Shown one piece after another: positions 11,683 through 23,153 of a DNA stretch of 64,000 bases. The notes under the pieces were generated by a model. The model saw only the letters and a program-made list of their open reading frames with translations, made no database searches and was not told the origin of the DNA. The stretch covers positions 72,571,152 to 72,635,151 of the forward strand of contig CM060178.1 in the NCBI GenBank assembly GCA_030549775.1. The letters are read 5' to 3'. The DNA comes from Tamarix chinensis. Lineage: Eukaryota; Streptophyta; Magnoliopsida; Caryophyllales; Tamaricaceae. The first letter of the stretch is position 1, and each line of letters begins with the position of its first letter. The translations under genes were made by a program, and so were the position numbers.

Positions 11683-12343
11683 TGATGCATAATGCTAAAC
11701 AAATGGCATTAAGCTAAGTAATTAGTGTTGAAGATGGGGAAGGGCTTCAACAAAACCAAAATGTAGAAAGAGATGAGGATAATTTTGGATGAAAGAACTT
11801 GAATTTGAGAACAACAAATTCAAGGACTTTCATCAACTAGCTAAGGTTACTACCCTTAGCATAAATGGTGCAAGATTTTGTAATACTCAACACTTCCTAC
11901 AGTTAGAATGTGTCAAACTCAAGATAGGGGATTTTCTAGCAAATGAGATATGCCTTCATTGCAGACCTTACTACCCTTTTAACTTAGGGAGGGGGTTCAT
12001 CAACCAAGTGTATAAAAGGGCTAATCATGCAAGTTAGTGTAGTACATCCTCACCATAGTTTAAATCTACTTAAAATTAGCTAAAGCTACCTAAACACCAA
12101 TCAGCTAGTTGATTGTGTGTCAAATCGGAGCACAACCCTTATAACTAGTTTTATTGATATTACATCCTATAACAAGGGTTAGGATACATAGAATATACTT
12201 CAGGAAAGTTAAATAACAAACTTTAAGTAAGGTAAGAATGCTAGCTAATCTAATTGGTTGAAGTGCTCGATGGATCTGCTGAGTAGCTGGTTACTTATGC
12301 CTTGAATTAAGCCAATTTTAGGGGACCTTGATCTCACCATAAT
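11683..12343 (-). mobile_element. Part of the 5' LTR of the first gypsy element
   Basis: In plus reading the LTR starts TGATGCATAATGC at 11683, next to the primer binding site. The long element at 12344-21386 splits it, so the rest should continue from 21392. The outer LTR end was not located; ...CTTCATCA near 21728 is one possibility. Confidence 0.5.
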
Positions 12344-13204
12344 TGTAATACCCCGTATTTTTTAAATCCAAATTTATTAAGCTAAATGATTTTGTTAGCA
12401 TAATTTGATGTAAAAATTTAATCATTTTAATTTTGATTCGTTTTATGGATTTATTGACGATTTTGAATTCATATTTGAATTTAATTAATCGTTGTCGTTA
12501 CGAACCATTCTAGATAAATTCGTTAACGACAATGATTTTATTATATTCGTATGAATTCGATTTTCGGTTAAAAATATGTATTCCCGTTCTTTCTCGTATT
12601 TTTATTTTTAATATTTTAGATTTGTTTTCGATTATAACTTTTTCGTGGGATTACGACGTTATTTTGAAGTCATATTTCGTTGACGAAATATATTATTTAA
12701 ATTATAGAATTTCTTTTTAAATAGTTAAAGTTATTTCAATGATTTTATCTGTAGAAAATATTTCCGAATTTAAATTTATTTGATTCCAGAAATTGTTAAT
12801 ATTTTTGGGAAGTTTAAATTAAAAATATTTTCGGAGCTTATTTAATAATTTATTTTTGAAATTAATTTTCTTCTGTTTTATGCTTTTCAGTTTGCGGAAA
12901 ACCGATTTCGAAAATTATTAAAATTAGTCTCGGTTTATTAGAATTTGACTTAAATATTTGATTATATGTTTTTAAATATTATTTCAAGGTCTTATAATGT
13001 ATTTTGAAAAATAATATAAATGTTTACGTTCGTTGCGAGATTCTTCGAAAAATGTTTCCGAAATTCTTTATATAGTTCTTTTATTTATTTTAAGCTTTCG
13101 GAAACTTACGAAATAATTTTTGTTCAATAAATTTTAGATAAATCTTCCAATAATAATTTTTAAACTTTTAGTATTTTATTTTATATGTATACTTGTATTT
13201 AAAA

Positions 13205-13560
13205 AAAAAACGCAACCCCCGACCGGTGCCCCCCTCTTCTTTTTCTTTTCTCTCTTCTCTCCCTTCTCTTCTATTTCCCTATTCCTCGACTCCCTGCCCC
13301 TGTTTTGCAACCCTAGCTAGCTGCCACCTCTCCCCAGCTCCTCCCTTCTCCTTCGTCGACTGTCACCAGCCATTGCAGACCTCCAACCACCACAAACCTA
13401 CACAGCAGCCACAGCCGACCACCGCAGCAGCAGTAGTTGAAGTCGCACGGCAGCAGCAGTAACGCGCAGGTTGCGCCGTCGCCGCCCGGTCACCGTCGAC
13501 GTCTCTCGACCACCGGCGAGCCACCCCCGGCCTCCGACGAAGCTTCTCCGGCCTTCCCTT
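13205..13560 (+). other. C/T-rich leader-like block of the outer element
   Basis: An abrupt switch from AT-rich DNA to C/T-rich sequence occurs here. Reading frames on both strands are open mainly because the block lacks stop triplets. It probably marks the transcribed start of the LTR. The inner element has the same arrangement at 17260-18125. Confidence 0.55.
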
Positions 13561-13799
13561 GTCCCGATTCGTTGATTTTTGTTTGGTATAATTTGCTGAA
13601 AAACCCTAACATTGATTTGATTTAATTGAGTATGATTTAGCTTGTGACAAGCTAAAGTAACTGTTTGGTTATGTATATATATGCTACGGGAATGATTTGG
13701 ATAGGTTAATTGTATGGTTATGTTGGAATATTGGAAAATTTGGATTTTTGGCCGGGTTATGCCCAAATTTTTTGGATTCGCCCGTTTTAGCAATTTTGG

Positions 13800-14720
13800 A
13801 TCAATTGACTATACAATATGTTTTTATATGTATATAATTTCATGTTGGAATCATCAATTTGAGGAATTTATGCAGAATTTATTGGAATTTGATTTCTAGG
13901 TCAAAATTCGTGTGTGACAAAATTGGGTCGTATAATTGAGTCATTCCGCTCAATTGATTTTATAATATCGTTTAAAATGTATTTAATTTTATATTGGAAG
14001 TGTTGATTTGGGAAAATTATGCGTAATTGATCGGAATTGGATTTTCAGGTCAAAACTCCCGCGGGTTTAAATTGGATTGTGTAATCAGGTTATTTTATTC
14101 AATTGACTATATAAATTACATTAGAATATGTTTAATTACATTTTCGAACCGTCAATTGATATGTTTTGGTAAGAATTGATCGGATTTGCGTTCCGAGTTC
14201 AAAAACCCTAATTGTGCTAAATTGGATATTTCTTTTAGTGGTTTTGACCAATTGATTATTTGATATGTTATAAAATGTGTTTAATTGCATTTCTAAACAT
14301 TCAATTTGATTAAATTAATAGAATTCAACCGAATTGTATTTTCGGGCCTAAAACCCTAGATTTCAAGTAAGATTATGAAATTGGTTATTTGCATAGTTGT
14401 TTTTCTAAAATTAAATTTATAGAAGTAGTTGAAATGATCCTAATTGTATTCTAATACCTTTAATTGGGATTAATTGATTTGAATTACCTGAATTTGTGTC
14501 GTGGGCTTTAAAACCCTAATTTTGAAAATGGTCGTCTTGAATTGGTTAATCGGAAGATTGTTTGGTTGAAATTGATTGTCTAGATTTATCTAAAATTGGT
14601 TTAATTGTGTTTTAAAAATATCAATTTGTGGTAATCGAAGTGATTTGGCCGATTCGTAGTTTAGGCATTAAAAACCCTAATCTTCGGGGATGATTTTATA
14701 AAATTGATTTTTGCTATGCA
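13800..14720 (+). repeat. Tandem array, unit about 149 bp, with telo-box motif
   Basis: Anchors TCAATTGACTAT/TCAATTGATT lie at 13801, 13950, 14099 and 14248 (period 149), with weaker copies near 14380, 14548 and 14699. From the third unit on, each carries AAACCCTAA or AAACCCTAG (14203, 14351, 14511, 14672). Divergence increases to the right. Confidence 0.85.
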
Positions 14721-16140
14721 TCTTTTATCTAATCGATTTCTATCTTTGGGTTTTAAATCATTTAAATTATGTTTTAATTTAATCGGTTTGGATTTGGTTC
14801 TATGTAAATGGTTGGGTTACCTATTTAGTTATAAAACCTAATAAATAAGTTATTTCCGATAAATTAACGTATGATCGATTATTCTTTCTTGGTCTTTCCA
14901 AATTAATTTGAAATGTTCCAAGTGGTATTTGTATTAATCCGTTTTGATTTATATTTAATCTTAAATATTAATATAGCTATGCTTTTAAGTCCTAAGTTTT
15001 GGACATGTTTTCTAAGAAAGATCGTGTGTGTCCGTTTGTGTTTATTTAATTAGAATATGTGAATTATTAATTGATAAGATAGTTTCTAACTTAGTTTTCG
15101 ATGTCTATCGGCGGGATCCTCGAGCTAGTAATCTTCTCTCTCCCTCTTATCTCGCTTAGCTAGCTTCGGGTCCAGGTAAGTCTCTACTTACCTCTACTTA
15201 TGGGTGTTTCGTAAGGATGTGGCTAAGGTCCCTACGTGTTATTTGACTTGCATGCCTTGGATGCTTTGTATATATACCATGTCCTGTTGTGTATCACATG
15301 ATTATCCTTAACGTGTTTTAAGCGTAGCGCAGCTCGGAGTTAAGGTATGTGGTATGTGTTTTTCTTATGACGTGAATGTGATATCCATATGTGGTGATTA
15401 TGATGTGCTGTGACATGATGTAACCCTCTAGGACATGCATGACAGGGTGATTATTATTATTACATGGAGATGAAAAGAAAAAAAGTAATAAATGGGAAGT
15501 GAGTTGCTAAAGGGGAGTGTAAGGGACCCGATTAGGGTTTTGGGAAGAATTAGTAATCTAAAAAAAAGGCGAAAGTAAAAATGATTAAGGGTGAGTGAGG
15601 TGTAGGTTGAGAGTGAGGGTTTATGTTATAAGGAATGATTATGGGTGTTATGGGAGACAAGAAATATTGGGTGAAAAGGAGAGGTTACTTGTGGGAGAAG
15701 AAAGATACTAGGGTTGAAGCGGCCAACTAGGGTGTTAGGGTCACAGGTGGAACCGATGGGTAAAGTAATATGATTTGGGATTTAACCTAAATGAGATGAG
15801 GTGTTTGAGGATAAATGAATTAATGGTATTGAAGTAAGAAGAAGTTGGGCCACATAGGTCCAATTAGGGTTTCAAGGGAAGCCCTAGAGACTAATAGCGG
15901 GTGGAGTCTGATGTCACGAGGTGTTGGGCCTTAACCCACACCTTTAGGAGTTGGTTTTCATTATGTGTAAGTGTAAAGGGGAATGGATTTCGATGTGTGA
16001 TAAGGGGCGCCAGAGTCCCAAGATATGGGACGGGTCCTCTTGGGAGGATGAGTGTGGATATAGTTAGCCATGCATGTCAAGGGTAAAATACTTTCAAATA
16101 AGATATGTTAAGACACTAATCACTTAAAGAGGAAGATTGT

Positions 16141-16760
16141 TGAGCCGGGCCCAGACCGATCCACCGGCGTAATAGTGGCCAGGTGCCTAGGTGTCGGGGT
16201 GCCCTGGAGACCGATCCACCGACATATAATAGTGGTTAGGTGCGTTCTACCCTATAAGTGACCGATCCACCGGCTATAATAGTGGGGGATCCCGAGCTCA
16301 ACAAACCAAATATTATGTTGTAAATGAATCATGGAAAAGCTACTATATACTTACAATGAAACACCATGAGAGTCGAGGCCAGACCAATCCACCCGCATAA
16401 TAGTGCCCAGGAGCGTTCTGCCCTAGGGACCGATCCACCGGCATATAATAGTGGTTAGGTGCGTTCTGCCCTATAAGTGACCGATCCACAGGCTATAATA
16501 GTGGGGCTCCCATACTCGCATGGATTAACAAAGATTATGGTGTGAAATGACTTACAAATAAATCATGGAAAGATACGTTATAATCACAGTGAAACACCAT
16601 GAGAGTCAGGGTCAGACCGATCCACCGGCATAATAGTGGCCAAAAGCGTTCTGCCCTGGAGACCGATCCACCGGCATAAAATAGTGGTTAGGTGTGTTCT
16701 GCTCTATAAGTGACCGATCCACCTGCTATAATAGTGGGGTTCCCGCACTCTCATGGATTC
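16141..16760 (+). repeat. Higher-order tandem array (about 230 bp, three sub-repeats each)
   Basis: The motif GACCGATCCACCGGC..TAATAGTGG occurs nine times, at 16154, 16209, 16260, 16382, 16428, 16479, 16615, 16661 and 16712. Sub-repeat spacing is about 46-55 bp, in three groups of three with a longer period of 228 and 233 bp. A unique link with CACCATGAGAGTC separates the groups. The array belongs to the outer element. Confidence 0.92.
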
Positions 16761-16917
16761 ATAACGATTATGATGTGAATCGACTATATTTACCAAAGAT
16801 CTAAAGAATGAGTCTACCTGGACCATTGTAATACCCCGTTTTTAGGAAATCTTAATTAAAATTAATAATTACATATTATTAGTTATAATTATTAATTTAG
16901 GAGGTTTAGTATTAAAC

Positions 16918-16919
<2 letters not shown>

Positions 16920-16974
<55 letters not shown>
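16920..16974. repeat. ATT microsatellite
   Basis: About 18 uninterrupted ATT units just inside the inner element. Confidence 0.95.
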
Positions 16975-16975
<1 letters not shown>

Positions 16976-17221
16976 GATGTTTTAGATATAAAAATAATTA
17001 GGCTAAAAAGTTGATAGAAACCGATTTCTTATTTTAATCCTAGTTTTTATTCGTAAATCTTATTTGAATTATTTTAATAATTACCGCGACTTGTAACCCG
17101 AAATCAATTTCTAAAAATTATTCTTGATTATGTTTATCTTTTTCGTTTTATTTAAATCTACCTTATATCGGATTATTTTTCTACCTGATATTTTAATTTA
17201 TCCGAACTGAATTTAATATAA

Positions 17222-17253
17222 AATATATATGTATATATATATATATATATATA
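17222..17253. repeat. TA microsatellite, possible promoter region
   Basis: A TATATA run stands directly before the switch to C/T-rich sequence. It may serve as the TATA box of the inner LTR. Confidence 0.6.
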
Positions 17254-18130
17254 ATATTACTTATCTTCTCTCTCTCCTTCTGCCTTTTTCCGTCCCTTCC
17301 CCGTCATATCTCCCTTATGTCCTGAACCTTCTGCATTTATATACATATATACACGCCACACCCTGTCGCACACTCTACCCCAAACAGTTCCCCTTTTCCC
17401 GCACACACTTTCGGCCGAAAACAAAACAAAACACACGCAACTCACACAATGCTATTCCTCCCAGACTCCCTCTCTGCATATAACACACACATACACTCCT
17501 CAACCTTTCCCAGCTTTCCCCCTATCTTCTTCGATCAACCATCTTGCAGCCAGCCCCCTCCCCGTCGCAAAACACAGCCCTGCCACCTCCTCCCTTCATC
17601 CCAGCAGCCCACCACCCCGTCACCCAAGCCTGCAGCGTCCCACCCGTCGCCCAGACCCTACGCCCTTCCCCGACCGCAGCCATCCCGTCGCCCAGCTCCC
17701 CAGCCCGTGCCTTCCTCTGCTTCGTCCGATTCCCCATCCCATTTGTTTCCCATGCACTAAACCCCCCGACCACCTCGCAGCACCAACCCCCGTTGCTCCC
17801 CCTCTTTTGTTTGATTTTTTCCTCCCACCCGAACACCACCGCATCACCTCCACCATCATCCCCCTGCACTTCTACCAGCCCTGCATCCACCACCGGGCCA
17901 CCCCACCTTCTCCACCCGCCCCTCCTTTTTCTTTCTCTTTCTCTTGTAGACACAACCAGCAGCCGCAGCACCACCCAACCAGCCTGCACCTTTTTTTTTC
18001 CCGTCGCCCAGCCGCCCAGCAGCCGCCAGCAACCGCCGATCTCCACCGCCACTGCCACCCTCTCCCTTCCCCTGCCTTGCCCAGCCGACCCTCTCGCCCA
18101 TTTTTCCGTGCCCCCTTCCCCTCGAGCGTG

Positions 18131-18154
18131 ACTCACGCTACATGCAGCGTGAGT
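18131..18154. other. Perfect 9-bp hairpin
   Basis: ACTCACGCT, a six-base loop ACATGC, then AGCGTGAGT. It stands at the end of the C/T-rich block and may be a small structure in the LTR transcript; chance is possible. Confidence 0.5.
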
Positions 18155-19389
18155 TGCGTAGCGTGTTAATAAATTTTGGTACCAATATTAATTGTAAGGG
18201 TATTTTGGTAATTTTAGAAAAATAAATATTTTTATACTATAATTATTATTTTATTTGATAGATATTAATTCTGTATTTTTGGTATTATTTTTTTAGGTAC
18301 GAAAGTTTAATTTGCAAGACCTAATACGTTTTAGTGGATACCGCTAATTTTACGTTTTTGCTGGAATTCAGGTAACCGTTATACTCTGCTAAAATGATAA
18401 AAATTGCGTGATAATACATTAGGGTTTTTGGTGTATGAAATATGTTTAGCATGATTTATTTTAATGTAATTATGTGTTAATTATTATTATTATGAAAACG
18501 GATAAAAACGAATATGTTATCTGATATAAAATATTTCGGGTATAAAAGTATGACTTAAAAATAATTCTAACGACGGGAGAACGTTTGGTATGATAATCAT
18601 GCATATAATTATTAGTTTAGCATGTTTAGATATAATTATGCAAGAATTATTATGGATGTGTGCCCTAGGGGCAATTTAGTCATTTTTGTGTATTATGATA
18701 TTTATTCTGAAAATCATGTTTAACATGTATTATCTGTTGTTTATTTTACGATCATGTGTTTGTACGTTTCAAAAGTTTATGATAGAGTTTCATATGCCGA
18801 AATCTATGTAGGGGCAAAATGGTCGTTTGACATGATTGATGATTTAAATTATATAATAAATGATTAGATTATTCATTTTAGCCTTTTCATGATAGATTAA
18901 TAAATAAGATAGACTTAGTATTTAAATGGACACTAATCTGAGAACTATTAGCTTCAAGGGCATTTTAGTCATTTTCGGCCTAACGCCCAAATGTGAATAA
19001 TTGGATATAGGATGGCCTTAAACTTTTGGTAGGTTGACCTTAGTATTGATTTTGACTTTTCTTTTTACCGTTGACCGTAGGGTTGACTTGGATAATTGGA
19101 AATAAAGGAAAAATGAATAAGTATGGAAATGAGAATAAATGTATAATGTGTGTTATCTGTGATCACTTTATAAAAACACTAATACGTAAAGTGAAAGACC
19201 TCGAGTTTGGGAATGGTTTCTCTCTAGGGGTAGCTATCCTAGAGACGAGGTAGGAGTCCTTGATTTGTTTGGGTTTCTGGTGTGCCGGTTGTGCCCTAGT
19301 AAGGCTCTAGTCTACTCTATAGGTGACCTACGGGCCCTATAGGGGGTATCGATACTTAAGGATTAGGTGTCCGAGGTGAGGAGGGTACT

Positions 19390-19503
19390 GTGTGCCTTGT
19401 GCGTCAGTATGACCAGAGTGCTGTTATGCCTCTGGGTTGGATGGTTGGAGGGTATCGTGTTGCCTTGTGCGCCGGTATGACCGGTGTACTGTTATGTCTC
19501 CGG
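19390..19503 (+). repeat. 69-bp direct duplication in the inner element
   Basis: GCCTTGTGCGtCaGTATGACC..CTGTTATG begins near 19395 and again near 19464, each followed by TCTCCGGGTT-like sequence. Confidence 0.75.
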
Positions 19504-19640
19504 GTTATTATTGTATCCCCCCCTCGAGTAAATAAAAATGGAAATAATGTGATTTGATTTGAATGATTATTATTGGATATTGGATTGGTTTGGTAGTGGC
19601 CGCTGTGCCTACCTATGGTTTAAGTAGTAGCCTGCGGGCT

Positions 19641-19905
19641 TACCTGTGTGGGTATTATGTCTATAAGTATGTCTGTGACGTTATATATATTATTATACTA
19701 TATCTGTAAATATATCGTGGATGTGTTGTCTTTTAATTTACTGTACTGTAAGTGTACCTATGAGATTACGGATATTATTATCCTGTGTCTGTAAGTACAC
19801 AAGTGATGTTATGTATTTTATCATACTCTACCTGTAAGCATACTTTTGATGTTGTGGATTATGTTATAGCTTACCTGTGCATACACTTGTGATATCATAA
19901 TTTTG
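19641..19905 (+). repeat. 43-bp tandem array in the inner element
   Basis: The core CTGTAAGTATAC..GTGATGTTAT recurs at 19661, 19704, 19746, 19789, 19832 and 19875, a period of 42-43 bp. The copies are diverged. Confidence 0.8.
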
Positions 19906-21391
19906 GTTGGGAGTTATGCTGAGATATGAGTCATGCTGTGGACGTTATAATTGTTATGCTGGAGCTTAGGTTCTAATCATTACTTTTGAGAGTATCTTTG
20001 ACATGATAGTCTGGTAAGCTGTCGGTTGTTTAGACAAATGAGAATGAGTGGTATGTGGCTTTAATAGAATTTGATTGTCTAAATGATTATTGTATATCAA
20101 TCCTCATATGACTACTTAAACGTATTGTACCTGTTAATCGTATGCCTTGCATGTGTTCCATGCTAGTTTTTCATATTAGTTTGGTATAAAGGGTTATTCA
20201 GTACCGTGGTACTGACGGGTTCCGTTTCATGGTCCCCTGCCTATTCCACGGGCAGTCGCTACCTTGCAGGATTACTTTGAGGGTAGGGTCTGACGACTTC
20301 AAATAGAGGGTTGAGAGTTAGGACTATCCGGTGTTCGCCTCGACTTCTTTTGGTCCGGATATTTCTTGGACTCTTAAGTCCCCTGCTATTTCTCTTTTGT
20401 TACATTACAACTCTTGCCTGATCTTTTTGTATCTATTCAGGACAATGTAATTTGTAATGAAATTCTATCCTGCCTTTGTGTTATTGTTATTTAAGTAAAG
20501 TAATATTTTAGCCTTAGCACTCAGTATAAGAACGGTAGAGGATGCCAGACTTATACTGAGTGTGGCGGTAACACCCATTGGTTTTGTAATTATCGCTTCC
20601 GCAAAACGAAAATTTTTAGCAGTAAAAATGGGGGTGTTACAACCATAGCCGGCTCTTATTATCCATATTACTGCATGCGGCTTATGTGATTGTAGCCATG
20701 TAATGAGTTGTCAACAATATGGATTGTTCTTACCTGAGGCATATGAGGTACTTTATATTTCAGTTATACCACGCTTATATGTTTAAATGGGATGTTACAT
20801 ATGTTTCATATGTTACTATAGGTGCATGGCAAGATTCATGCTGTGGATTGTGAGTATGCATGATATTGTACCAAAGTGTTGTACCATGATTTAATCTGCA
20901 CTTGGTGTATAGTTACGTCTCTCCCGTAAAATAGGGTAGTGGAACTTACTCAGTATTGGACCTGTACTGATACTACCTTGGTTGAATGGGTCATGTGATG
21001 ATCCACTAATGGTGGGGAGTAGACTTCTTGTGCAGGTTTAAGATCGAATACTGTTTTGAGGTGGAAGGCCTAACTTGTGTGAGTAGGAAATCCGGATATT
21101 GATCCTTCGGAATTTTTTTTGTTCAATTATATTCATCTTTGGAAGTTACAAGTATTGTATTTAAATTTCCAAGGGCTTTGTAATTGAATTTTAATTTCTC
21201 GTACTCTAATAAGCTTTTAAAATTCGAATTTAATTGTTTGACAGGTTTTAGCCTTGCATCTAACATGAGATAGATGATTGACATTTATCTTGTGTTAGAT
21301 GTGGCGATAACATTTCCCAAAATCTCTCCTAGCTTCCACTTTATTCTTTCAAAAAAAATTCAGGAATGAAATTTGGGGGTGTTAAAATAAT

Positions 21392-22245
21392 GGTATTCCT
21401 AATGGCCACAAATTCTACATAATTGTTGGAGTTTCCCAGTAGGTTTATTTGATTGATATGGGTGGCATGTGGAGGTGGTAAAATGGGTGGAATTGGATGG
21501 AAATGTTGAGCCATATTTGAACCATGTAAGGAGTGTGCTTAGGCGAGCCATGCAGCAAATTATAGTGAGCTATGCACACGTGAGGTGGTGTAGTTTATAT
21601 GGATTGCATGACTACTTGATAGTTTAACTATTTATTGACCCAAATGATAAGAGTTTTAAACTCCTCAACTTTAGAAAAATTAATAAGTAGATTATCTTTG
21701 ATTTGGGTAGGTTGGGATGCTCCTTCATCACCTAAGATCTTTAAAAATAAAGTTTAGGTCCTAAAACCTTTAAAACACAAAAGTTTGGGTCCTTAAAGTA
21801 TACTTTAGTATATGATATAGCATAAATAACGACAATATTATTCTACCTCAAAACATCTAAAGGTTGGACTAGCCTTATAGGCCTTCAATGCTTGATTTTG
21901 ACCTTCTGACAACGATTTTAGCCCATAACCATTGAAGGAAGGATTAAATGGTAATTTTTGACTAAAACCACCGTCTGTAGTGGATAAAAGACCATTATTT
22001 ATAGTCTATAACTTCCGTCTAATCCTTCTTGCAATATTTTGTAGCACTTTTTTTTCTATTTTATTATATACATATCTTATTTAAACTGTCATCTATAGCA
22101 TAGACAATTGTTGGTTACTACCATCTTTTACCATTTTCCACCTATCTATGGCTGTTTTTGTACCGATGAAACTATCATATTAATTATTATTATTATTATT
22201 ATTATGTTTAAATAATGATATAAAATGTATTATTATAATAGTAAT

Positions 22246-22296
<51 letters not shown>

Positions 22297-23140
22297 AATA
22301 ATAACTATAATAATCATATATATAATCATAATTTTTATGCATATAACAACAACAACAATAGCACCAACAACATCAATTAGTATGATCTAATATGATCTGA
22401 TCTATTAGGTACTTATTTGAAATAAAATAAAGTGATGATAATATAGTTTTATTTGTTGTTGTATGGATTAAGTGCCTTATTTTTTTTTACACAAAACTCT
22501 ATTAAGGAGATAGATTATTGATGTTTATGCAAAAATTTATATAAAATAAAATATTAATTTTGTGGATCAAATTTGTCTTTAGTTTAAGTTAATGTTGAAT
22601 TTATGTTTGAGTACATATTGAGTTTCACTTGAATCATTTTGATTCGTATTAGTTTACATGTCGATAATTATTAGATTTATGTCTAGGTATGTGTCAGGCG
22701 CGGATAAAATTATTTTCTTTCGAATAATTTTGGATTAAATTTATTTAAATGCGAGTTATTATCAAGTTAGTAAAATTCAGATTAAACTCTAGATTAATTT
22801 CAGATTTTAGGTTCATATTGGATTTGAAAAATTAGATTAAAATTAAGTTTGAATTATTCAATCCGTCCAACTTTACTATGTTTGGGCATATGTTGCTATA
22901 AAATTTTCAGGATATAAAAATATGTAAATATATATGCCTATACTTTGTAAAATAGTTGTTCCGCTGATATAGCATTTTTGATAAAAAAAAAAAACTATAT
23001 CCTCATATTTAGCGATCTTAACTCTTAAGAATATATACACATCCGGTGGGGAATAGAAGAAGAAGGGGCGGAGCATGGAGAAAACTGAAAAAGTAAAATG
23101 ACGACAATTACATACTGTAACTGATAACCGGCGGAAACCT
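21392..23140. other. Intergenic, no recognised gene
   Basis: The left few hundred bases may be the remainder of the older gypsy LTR. A TA microsatellite lies at about 22253-22293 and a short ATT run near 22180-22205. The part before 23140 should hold the RRM gene promoter, but no clear TATA box was found. Confidence 0.5.
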
Positions 23141-23153
23141 CCGCTAGTCGGAA

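Larger units (their letters stand above)
16827..20641 (+). mobile_element. Very long solo-LTR-like element (inner, nested)
   Basis: The element starts TGTAATACCCCG at 16827 and ends GGGGGTGTTACA at 20641. The 5-bp duplication ACCAT lies at 16822-16826 and 20642-20646. Its 3815 bp hold no retroviral coding sequence. Layout: AT-rich start, TA microsatellite with TATA-like sequence near 17230-17255, C/T-rich leader 17260-18125, three blocks AGGGGCAAt/aTTAGTC at 18667, 18810 and 18956 about 145 bp apart, a 69-bp duplication, a 43-bp array, and an end with a conserved TGTTACA. It shares termini and layout with the outer element but not its arrays, so it is a related family that jumped in later. 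Confidence 0.82.
12344..21386 (+). mobile_element. Very long solo-LTR-like element (outer), with nested insertion
   Basis: The element starts TGTAATACCCCG at 12344 and ends GGGGGTGTTAAA at 21386 (TGTTACA expected, one base changed). It is flanked by the 5-bp target duplication ATAAT at 12339-12343 and 21387-21391. Without the inner insertion and its duplication it is about 5.2 kb. No gag or pol was seen. Its layout is AT-rich start, C/T-rich leader at 13205-13560, a 149-bp repeat array, then unique sequence and a 230-bp repeat array. This resembles one very long LTR left by recombination, as known for Tat/Ogre-type gypsy elements. A non-autonomous large derivative is the alternative, but no internal LTR pair was found. 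It sits inside the LTR of the older gypsy element. Confidence 0.75.

Noticed and set aside
13193..13793. Overlapping open frames on both strands
   Set aside because: Same cause: C/T-rich leader of the outer element with no domain and no codon signature.
14203..14680. AAACCCTAA motifs as an internal telomere
   Set aside because: They occur once per 150-160-bp unit, never in direct succession, so they are telo-boxes in an array, not telomeric DNA.
16154..16740. Regularly spaced short repeats that might suggest a CRISPR array
   Set aside because: The spacers are themselves repeated, spacing is uneven, and the locus lies inside a plant retroelement.
17522..18136. Long open frames on both strands (about 200 codons) in the inner element
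   Set aside because: The block is C/T-rich and nearly free of stop triplets in several frames at once. Proline/serine and tryptophan/glycine-rich translations are composition artefacts.
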